Of a stretch of 24,527 nucleotides of DNA, positions 1-5,638 are shown one piece after another (the first letter of the stretch is position 1; every line of letters starts with the position of its first letter). Below the pieces are notes generated by a model. The model made no database searches. It was not told the origin of the DNA and was given only the letters and a program-made list of their open reading frames with translations. Source of the stretch: DAOPYE01 sp035352715 (GTDB taxonomy: Bacteria; Acidobacteriota; Holophagae; Holophagales; Holophagaceae); assembly GCA_035352715.1 (NCBI GenBank), contig DAOPYE010000034.1, positions 1-24,527 on the forward strand. Reading direction: 5' to 3'. The position numbers and the translations under genes were made by a program.

Positions 1-1552
1 ATTCAATTTTGTCCTTCTTCTTCAGTTCTTCTTTTTGTTGCTGGTGGCCGGGGTGGGGCTATGGGGGCTTCAGAAGCTGGCGGGAAACCAGGATCTGATG
101 GCCCAGCGTCTGGAACGCTCGACCGCAATGACCAACGTGGTCAGCTACGTGAATCGGCTGCGCATCGTTCATGTATCGTTGCTGGGGGCTTCGAAGAACG
201 AGGCCTATGTGACCAAGCGTCTGGCGCGCCTCAAGGAACTGGAGGATATCCTTCGCAAGAACATCGATGTGATGGAAAAGCAGAGCTGGAGCCCGGTGGA
301 ACGGGAGCGGGTGCTGAGCGCTCTGGTCATCATCCGTCGCTATGTGGATGGATTCGCCCCCTTGCTTCGGGAGGCTCTCGCCAATCCCAAGGCCGATATC
401 GCCGTATTGATGGATACCAACTACAGCGATCTGAACAAGGCCCGGGACGGTCTGGATGCACTGTTGACGGAACTTCAGAAAGGGGCGTCGGATTTGGCAG
501 CCAGCGACAGGCAATGGGTGCGTTTCAGCACGGTGTGGGTCCTGGTGGGCATCGGTTTGGCTTTGCTGTTGGGCTTTCCCATCTCGAACCTCGTTGGGCG
601 CAATGTCTCTGCCGATTCCCGAGCTATCGAAGCAAATATGAAAGCGCTTAGCGCTGGCGATCTGACCATTTCGAACAACGTGGAATCCGGCGACGAACTT
701 GGACAGATCTCGCGCACCCTGGTTGAGACGGCGCAGCGTCTGAACTCTGATATCCACGCCATCGTCTCGTTTGCCGAACGTGCCGCTTCCAGTGCTACCG
801 AGCTATCCGCCGCGACGGGCGAACTGGGGGCAGCCACCCAAGAGATCAGCCATGGCACCGACGAACGGCGCATCGCCATTGAGCAATCCACGGCTTCCAT
901 TCAGCAGATCTCTGCATCCATCGAGGATGTCCGGCAGAGTACCCATCGCGCCGAGCAGCTCTCCGAGCGGTCCCTGGAAGTGACCCTCAAGGGCAAAACC
1001 AACGTCGAGGAAGCCGTAGGTGCGATGACCGCCATCCAGGACAGCTCCCAGCGCGTGGGGCGTATCACCGGGGTCATTGCTGAAATCGCACAGCAGACGA
1101 ATTTGCTATCCCTCAACGCCGCCATCGAAGCCGCCAAGGCCGGCGAACAGGGCAAGGGCTTTGCCGTGGTCGCTGAGGAAATCCGGAAGCTGGCGGAGCG
1201 AAGCGGGCAGGCTGCCAAGGAAATTTCCACGTTGATCGAAGAAAGTGGCTTGCGCGTGCAGAATGGCGTTGCGTCCGTGCAAACGGTCGATTCCGTGCTT
1301 GGCACGATTCAGAGCGATGTCACGGCTCTGGCCGATCAGATCGTTGCCATCACCCGGGCCATGACCGAGCAGGCCAAGGCCGCCGAGGAGGTGGTCGAGG
1401 CGATGGGAACCACCATGCAGTTGTCCGAGCGGGATGCCAGCGCCACCACCGAGCTGGCCTCATCGATCACCGAGACCGGTCGGACCGTCGAGGATCTTGC
1501 CCAACTCGCGGCGCAGCTCCGTCACCTGACCACGCGCTTCAAGCTCGCCTAA
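1..1552 (+). CDS. Methyl-accepting chemotaxis protein (5' end cut off by window edge)
   Basis: Inner-membrane chemoreceptor that would signal to CheA/CheW. The frame is open to the first base of the window, and the visible part begins inside a hydrophobic helix (FVLLLQFFFLLLVAGVGLWG), so the true start lies upstream; the TTG at 35 is only the first possible start inside the window. Counting residues from that TTG, a four-helix periplasmic sensor region spans about 15-160, a second membrane helix about 163-184, a HAMP linker about 185-238, and the cytoplasmic coiled-coil signalling domain runs to the end. The conserved hairpin tip (IAQQTNLLSLNAAIEAAKAG, residues 351-370, then GKGFAVVAEEIRKLAERS) is intact. 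There is no C-terminal CheR/CheB pentapeptide such as NWETF. The short four-helix sensor gives no clue to the ligand. A strong hairpin follows the stop codon. Confidence 0.96.
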   Translation, partial: FNFVLLLQFFFLLLVAGVGLWGLQKLAGNQDLMAQRLERSTAMTNVVSYVNRLRIVHVSLLGASKNEAYVTKRLARLKELEDILRKNIDVMEKQSWSPVERERVLSALVIIRRYVDGFAPLLREALANPKADIAVLMDTNYSDLNKARDGLDALLTELQKGASDLAASDRQWVRFSTVWVLVGIGLALLLGFPISNLVGRNVSADSRAIEANMKALSAGDLTISNNVESGDELGQISRTLVETAQRLNSDIHAIVSFAERAASSATELSAATGELGAATQEISHGTDERRIAIEQSTASIQQISASIEDVRQSTHRAEQLSERSLEVTLKGKTNVEEAVGAMTAIQDSSQRVGRITGVIAEIAQQTNLLSLNAAIEAAKAGEQGKGFAVVAEEIRKLAERSGQAAKEISTLIEESGLRVQNGVASVQTVDSVLGTIQSDVTALADQIVAITRAMTEQAKAAEEVVEAMGTTMQLSERDASATTELASSITETGRTVEDLAQLAAQLRHLTTRFKLA

Positions 1553-1590
1553 TCCGAGCTGACCATCGCAAGTGAGGACCGATGTACATG

Positions 1591-1620
1591 AGAATGCGGC
1601 CCTGGGGCCGCATTCTTTCA
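1591..1620 (+). terminator. Hairpin terminator behind the chemoreceptor gene
   Basis: A perfect 11-bp stem (AGAATGCGGCC at 1591-1601 with its complement at 1606-1616) closes a 4-nt loop CTGG and is followed by TTTCA. It lies 38 nt after the chemoreceptor stop, between that gene and the convergent fabG gene, so it may serve both. The T-tract is short. Confidence 0.75.
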
Positions 1621-1646
1621 AGGCGTTTCAAAATCGGTGCAGATGG

Positions 1647-2399
1647 TCAGGGCATCAGCATGCCGCCGTTGACGGGGATGACGGAGCCGGTGATGTAGGC
1701 GGATTCTTCGGTGCAGAGGAAGACCACCGCATTGGCGATGTCATCGGGTGTGCCCATGCGGCCCAGGGGGATCTGCTTATTGAAGCTCTCCTTCACCTCG
1801 TCGCTCAGCTTGTCAGTCATGGCGGTGGCGATGTAGCCAGGGGCCACGGCGTTGGCCGTGATATTGCGGCTGGCGAATTCGCGGGCGGTCACTTTGGTCA
1901 GTCCGATGAGGCCGGCTTTCGAGGTGGCGTAGTTGCTCTGGCCCGCGTTGCCCATCTGCCCCACGACGCTGGCGATGTTCACGATGCGGCCCCAGCGCTG
2001 CTTCATCATGGGCTTGGCGACGGCCTGGGTGGCGATCCAGGCGCCCTTCAGGTTCACGTCCAGCACGAGGTCGTACTCCTCCTCCTTCATCTGGATCATG
2101 AGCTTGTCCTTGGTCACGCCGGCGTTGTTCACCAGGATGTGCAGCGCGCTGTGGCGTTCGACGGTGGTGGCGATGGCGGCGCGGACGCTTTCGCCGTCCA
2201 GCATGTTGATGGCCACGTAATCCGCCTTGCCGCCCTCGGCCTGGATCTCGGCGACCACGCGCTTCATGTCCTCTTCCGTATTGGCGAGGGAACTCACCAT
2301 CACCAACGCGCCCTGCTGGGCGAGCTTCTTGGCGATCACTTCGCCGATGCCCTGGCTGGCCCCCGTGACGAGCGCGACTTTGCCTTCCAGTGAAAACAT
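1647..2399 (-). CDS. fabG: 3-oxoacyl-[acyl-carrier-protein] reductase (SDR family)
   Basis: Classical short-chain dehydrogenase of 250 aa that would reduce 3-oxoacyl-ACP with NADPH in fatty-acid elongation in the cytoplasm. The cofactor motif TGASQGIG is at residues 12-19, NNAG at 91-94, the catalytic Ser at 144 (NIASVVG), and the YxxxK pair at Tyr157/Lys161. The C-terminus (ITGSVIPVNGGMLMP) is typical of FabG. The ATG at 2399 is chosen over an upstream in-frame ATG at 2417 because it has an AGGAGG exactly 4 nt before it and gives the standard N-terminus MFSLEGKVALVTG. The gene stands alone, without acpP, fabD or fabF beside it, so another SDR substrate is possible, but the sequence is very FabG-like. 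It is divergent from the RNase HI gene. Confidence 0.93.
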   Translation of the reverse strand: MFSLEGKVALVTGASQGIGEVIAKKLAQQGALVMVSSLANTEEDMKRVVAEIQAEGGKADYVAINMLDGESVRAAIATTVERHSALHILVNNAGVTKDKLMIQMKEEEYDLVLDVNLKGAWIATQAVAKPMMKQRWGRIVNIASVVGQMGNAGQSNYATSKAGLIGLTKVTAREFASRNITANAVAPGYIATAMTDKLSDEVKESFNKQIPLGRMGTPDDIANAVVFLCTEESAYITGSVIPVNGGMLMP

Positions 2400-2403
2400 G
2401 AAT

Positions 2404-2409
2404 CCTCCT
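2404..2409 (-). promoter_or_regulatory. Shine-Dalgarno AGGAGG that sets the fabG start
   Basis: AGGAGG on the minus strand with a 4-nt spacer (ATTC) before the ATG at 2399. It favours that ATG over the upstream in-frame ATG at 2417. Confidence 0.8.
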
Positions 2410-2515
2410 GCGGACATGAAGATTCATTGTGCCACCTGCCTTCGAGATTGATAGAGCCTCGTGCCGACCGAGGGCTTCTGGCTGCGGGGGGCAGGCCATG
2501 GGATTCTGTACGCCT

Positions 2516-2520
2516 GGAGG
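2516..2520 (+). promoter_or_regulatory. Shine-Dalgarno supporting a GTG start for RNase HI
   Basis: GGAGG, then a 4-nt spacer GGCC, then GTG at 2525. The register is the same as for fabG and several other genes here. Confidence 0.65.
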
Positions 2521-2524
2521 GGCC

Positions 2525-2983
2525 GTGCGTCCGAATGTCGACCTTTTTTGCGATGGGGCTTGCCTGGGGAATCCGGGGCCGGGAGGCTGGGCTTATCTGC
2601 TGCGCCTGAAGGCCGCGGGACAGATCCACGAGAAGGAGGCCGCGGGCTTTGAGCCCGAGACGACCAATAACCGCATGGAGCTGCGCGGCGCCATCGAAGG
2701 GCTCGCCTGCTTGAGCAAGCCCTGCAACGTGCTGCTTCACTGCGATAGCCAGTACGTCGTGAAGGGCATCCAGTCCTGGCTTGCGGGCTGGAAGCGCGCG
2801 GGTTGGCGCAAGGCGGACAAGCAGCCCGTCATCAACGTGGATCTATGGCAGGCGCTGGATACCCAGCTGCAGCGGCACAGCGTCGAGGCCAAGTGGGTGA
2901 AGGGGCATGCGGGCCATGCGGAAAATGAACGCGTGGATGTCCTGGCACGAACGGCGGCGGAAACGCAAACGGCCCGGAACTGA
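2525..2983 (+). CDS. rnhA: Ribonuclease HI
   Basis: Cytoplasmic endonuclease that cuts the RNA strand of RNA-DNA hybrids. From the GTG at 2525 it is 152 aa, close to the 155 aa of the E. coli enzyme. The start motif DLFCDGACLGNPGPGGW holds the first metal ligand (Asp10), MELRGAIEGL holds Glu52, HCDSQYVVKGI holds Asp74, and the KGHAGHAENERVD segment holds His128 and Asp138, so the DEDD core and the flexible-loop histidine are all present. The basic handle (WKRAGWRKADKQP) is also there. The GTG is preferred because GGAGG lies 4 nt upstream and the product then aligns with the family N-terminus; ATG at 2498 (161 aa) and ATG at 2429 are in frame but lack a good Shine-Dalgarno. The stop codon sits inside a hairpin loop. 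Confidence 0.93.
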   Translation: MRPNVDLFCDGACLGNPGPGGWAYLLRLKAAGQIHEKEAAGFEPETTNNRMELRGAIEGLACLSKPCNVLLHCDSQYVVKGIQSWLAGWKRAGWRKADKQPVINVDLWQALDTQLQRHSVEAKWVKGHAGHAENERVDVLARTAAETQTARN

Positions 2984-2994
2984 TCCGGGCCGTT
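2968..2994. terminator. Hairpin between convergent genes, with the rnhA stop codon in its loop
   Basis: An 11-bp perfect inverted repeat (AACGGCCCGGA at 2968-2978, complement at 2984-2994) encloses a 5-nt loop ACTGA whose last three bases are the rnhA stop codon. Reading the minus strand, the stem is followed by TTGCGTTT, a weak U-tract, so it fits best as the terminator of the pseudokinase-TonB gene ending at 3016, and possibly of rnhA as well. Confidence 0.7.
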
Positions 2995-3015
2995 GGACGG
3001 GGAGCCGCGTCGCGC

Positions 3016-4854
3016 TCAGCGCGTGCGGAACTGGTAGTTGATCGTGCACCAGGCAGAGATGGGGCGTCCGTCCTTGGTTCCGGGAGAGAACGTGGAGGCC
3101 ATGGCCGCGTCCCGCGCGCTTTCGTTGTAGGAAGGCAGCGCATCTATGCCCTTGACGACCAGGGCCTTGACCGGCTTGCCGCTGGGATCCACCAGCACCT
3201 TCACCGTGACCTTCAGCTCGCTGTTCCGCAGCGAAGGTGGCAGGACGTTGACGCGGGGCGCTCGCGGTACGGCCCGGTTGATGGCTGTCGGAGGCAGTTC
3301 CTCGGTGACGGCTGGATTGGCACCTTGAGGGACGGAAGGCGCGGCCTGCTGCTGGGGGGTCGAGGGCTGCAGCGTTGGCGTCAGATGAAGGGGCGCGCTG
3401 GGCGCGGCCTGGAAGGCCTGGGTCTGTTGCTGAGCCTGTTGCGGTGCTTGCTGCTGAGCCTGGGCCTGCTGCTGGGCTTGGTGCTGAGCCTGCTGGGCCG
3501 CAGGGGTGCCCTTCGCCGCGATATCAGCGGTGCGGGTCTGCAGGGCCTGCTGCGTCTTGATGGCCTCAAACTTCTGCCGCTGGATCTCCTCCTGCTTGCG
3601 CTTGGCTTCGGCGAGCTCCTTGTCGAGCCTGGCCTTCTCCTCGGCGGTCTTGGCTTCGGCCTTCTTCTTTTCCAGGGCCTGCGTCGTGGCCACGGCCGAG
3701 CTTTCCTGCTGGTTGAGGTCCGCGAGCCGCTGCTGGTTCACGGTGAACTCGCGCTGCACCTTGGCCAGCTCTTCTTGCAGCTTCCGGTTCTCTTCGCCCT
3801 TCCCATGGATGATGAATGCGGCCGCCGCGAACCCGACGAGGATGACGCCCGCCGCCATGACGCCCCACTTGATGAGGGTGCTGCGATCCGGTCCGCTCTG
3901 GATGGCGGCGCGGCTGCCAGTCTCGGTGGTGACGAAGGGCGTGAAATCCGCCGCCTGGTCAGATTTCATGGCCTGGATATCCAGCTCGTTCTCTTCTCGG
4001 AAGAGCGTGTGCATGAAGAAGGCCATGTTGAACGTCGTGGGGCTGTAGTCGCCGTCGTAGAGGACAGATTCCAGTTCGGCGTTGAACGCGCCGGGAGTGT
4101 CGAACGGCTTTTCCACCAGCAGCAGCCGATTGAGCAGGCTGATGATTTCGGCGGGAATGGGACTGTCATCCTGCGCGGCCTTGAGGGTCGCCCGGGAAAG
4201 GGCCGTGGGGATCTGATCCTGGGCGGGCAGTTTCTCGAAGGTGAGCAGTTCGTAGAGGATGGCGCCCAGCGCGTAGAGATCCTGGGCGAGCGCGCTGCTG
4301 GCGGAAGGGCGGTAGCGCGCGAGCGAGGCCGAGGCGATGGGGGATTTCCCGAGCAGCGAGCTGATCACCGGCGCGTAGGGCGCATCCAGGATGTAGGCCG
4401 CGCCTTCGAAACTGATCCAGATGCTATCGGGGCAGAGCGCGCCGTGGTGAAGGCCCTTCGAATGCAGCACGAGCAGCGACTGGGCGAGCCCCTGCAGCAC
4501 CGACAGCGAGTGATCGACGCCCAGCGGAATCTGTTCCTGCTTCGCCTTCTCCAGCATCTGCGACAGGCTGCGGCCGGGAATGTAGTCGCAGGCGACGTGG
4601 GGGGCCTTGCCTCCCTCGGCTTGATAATTGGCCCCGAGGCCGCGCGAGCCCGCCAGGAGCGCGATGTTGCGATTGATGTCCTCGGTCTTGGAGCCGAGGC
4701 CCGCATTCACGAGTTCATCCGAAAACGTGTGCAACAGGCAGTGGCGCTCAAACGCGCTGCCGGCGATGGTAAGCCCTCGAAGAACCTTGCCGAAGGGGTT
4801 CGTCGAGAGTTCGCTTACCGAGAGATACGAGCCGAGTCGCGTGTATGAAGCCAT
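3016..4854 (-). CDS. Pseudokinase - membrane helix - coiled coil - TonB C-terminal fusion protein
   Basis: A 612-aa protein. Residues 1-270 resemble a Ser/Thr protein kinase fold: ACDYIPGRSL near 88-97 matches the hinge, QDLYALGAILYELLT at 191-205 matches helix F. The catalytic parts are missing: the loop reads HHGALCPDSIW (136-146) instead of HRDLKPxN, LDAPYAP replaces DFG, and no VAIK lysine is visible, so phosphotransfer is unlikely. A single membrane helix spans about 330-350. It is followed by a charged coiled coil (351-440), a Gln/Ala-rich stretch (451-480), a Pro-rich linker and a TonB-family C-terminal domain (about 545-612; VKVLVDPSGKPVKALVVKG, then FSPGTKDGRPISAW). Predicted topology is pseudokinase in the cytoplasm and TonB domain in the periplasm. 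The ATG has GGAG 6 nt upstream. No exbB/exbD lies nearby. A perfect inverted repeat sits upstream. Confidence 0.85.
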   Translation of the reverse strand: MASYTRLGSYLSVSELSTNPFGKVLRGLTIAGSAFERHCLLHTFSDELVNAGLGSKTEDINRNIALLAGSRGLGANYQAEGGKAPHVACDYIPGRSLSQMLEKAKQEQIPLGVDHSLSVLQGLAQSLLVLHSKGLHHGALCPDSIWISFEGAAYILDAPYAPVISSLLGKSPIASASLARYRPSASSALAQDLYALGAILYELLTFEKLPAQDQIPTALSRATLKAAQDDSPIPAEIISLLNRLLLVEKPFDTPGAFNAELESVLYDGDYSPTTFNMAFFMHTLFREENELDIQAMKSDQAADFTPFVTTETGSRAAIQSGPDRSTLIKWGVMAAGVILVGFAAAAFIIHGKGEENRKLQEELAKVQREFTVNQQRLADLNQQESSAVATTQALEKKKAEAKTAEEKARLDKELAEAKRKQEEIQRQKFEAIKTQQALQTRTADIAAKGTPAAQQAQHQAQQQAQAQQQAPQQAQQQTQAFQAAPSAPLHLTPTLQPSTPQQQAAPSVPQGANPAVTEELPPTAINRAVPRAPRVNVLPPSLRNSELKVTVKVLVDPSGKPVKALVVKGIDALPSYNESARDAAMASTFSPGTKDGRPISAWCTINYQFRTR

Positions 4855-4874
4855 CGGTTTCTCCAGCTATAAAT

Positions 4875-4902
4875 GGATCGGATAGGAAGATACCTCCGAT
4901 CC
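4875..4902. promoter_or_regulatory. Perfect inverted repeat upstream of the pseudokinase-TonB gene
   Basis: GGATCGGA (4875-4882) and TCCGATCC (4895-4902) are perfect complements separated by 12 nt. A second small palindrome, ATCCG-AA-CGGAT, overlaps it at 4899-4910. The element lies 21-48 nt before the start codon in the 80-nt gap between two co-directional genes. It could be an operator, a 5'-leader hairpin, or a weak terminator of the upstream secreted-protein gene, since ATTTAT follows it on the minus strand. Confidence 0.45.
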
Positions 4903-4934
4903 GAACGGATTCCTAGTATCGAAGGTTTTATCGT

Positions 4935-5606
4935 TTATTCCCTGGTTCCGAGGTCCCAGGCATCGCCAGCTGATTGCCAGAGTTGTATCCAGATGTTGGC
5001 GGTGGCGTTCACGCCGTTCGAATAGCTCAACTGCAGCTGGGCGAACGGGGCCGACAGCACATCCCAGGAGCCGACGCGCTGCCCCGTGGTGGGGTCGATG
5101 TGCGCCAGCAGCAGCCGGTGCCGCTCGTATTTCTGCTTGTCCCACTGCAGCAGGCGGGGGCGCGGATCCAGGGGTTCGGTCAGGGACCAGAACGGTTCCT
5201 GGAAGGCGACGAGCTTGGGCAGGAATTCGTCCCCAAGTTGTTCGAATTGCTCGCGAAGCGGCGTGACGCCGGTGGTGGCCGACGGGTCGGTCAGCAACTG
5301 CACCTGGTGGGCCAGCACGCCCAACTCGCGGACGATGGCGTCGGAGCTGCGATGGTTCTCGCTCATTTCGATGATGCGGCGGAAGGACGCCTCGACATCC
5401 TCCACATTGGGAACCTGGTCATTGCTGATGCCCCGCGCGCCTTTGCGCAGCGCCTCGGCGTGACTGCGCATGTATAACGCCATGCGCTTGGGGATCAGGC
5501 CAAGCGCCAGTTCCGTCTGCGCTTCGTGGAATCTGGGGCTCCACGCGCCGAGCGAAGTCGCGGCCAGGGCTGCGGACAGGGTGGATCGCAGGATGGGGAA
5601 GCGCAC
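4935..5606 (-). CDS. Secreted protein of unknown function
   Basis: A 223-aa protein that I do not recognise with certainty. From the GTG at 5606 (GAGG 4 nt upstream) it begins MRFPILRSTLSAALAATSLGA, a clean signal peptide with cleavage likely before Trp22. A frame open to 5645 would add 13 residues, spoil the signal peptide, and run into the comEC start. The mature part is mostly helical with scattered His and Asp (WSPRFHEAQ at 22-30, His49, His85, LAHQVQLLTDP at 98-108). A mature N-terminal Trp followed by His recalls zinc-dependent phospholipase C and P1/S1 nucleases, whose N-terminal Trp binds zinc, but I cannot match the full ligand set, so this is only a hint. It precedes the pseudokinase-TonB gene by 80 nt in the same direction and is divergent from comEC. 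Confidence 0.8.
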   Translation of the reverse strand: MRFPILRSTLSAALAATSLGAWSPRFHEAQTELALGLIPKRMALYMRSHAEALRKGARGISNDQVPNVEDVEASFRRIIEMSENHRSSDAIVRELGVLAHQVQLLTDPSATTGVTPLREQFEQLGDEFLPKLVAFQEPFWSLTEPLDPRPRLLQWDKQKYERHRLLLAHIDPTTGQRVGSWDVLSAPFAQLQLSYSNGVNATANIWIQLWQSAGDAWDLGTRE

Positions 5607-5610
5607 AGGA

Positions 5611-5614
5611 CCTC
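5611..5614 (-). promoter_or_regulatory. Shine-Dalgarno supporting a GTG start for the secreted protein
   Basis: GAGG on the minus strand, a 4-nt spacer TCCT, then GTG at 5606, which opens an ideal signal peptide. Confidence 0.55.
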
Positions 5615-5638
5615 GGGGGAAAAATCCAGGATACTCCC

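Noticed and set aside
3400..3500. CTG/CAG-like short repeats as a possible microsatellite
   Set aside because: They encode the Gln/Ala-rich linker, are irregular, and show no uniform repeat unit.
3325..4848. Long plus-strand open frame rich in Leu, Gly and Arg
   Set aside because: It lies fully opposite the pseudokinase-TonB gene. Its Leu-rich runs are the complement of the Gln/Ala-rich coding stretch, and the product matches no family pattern.
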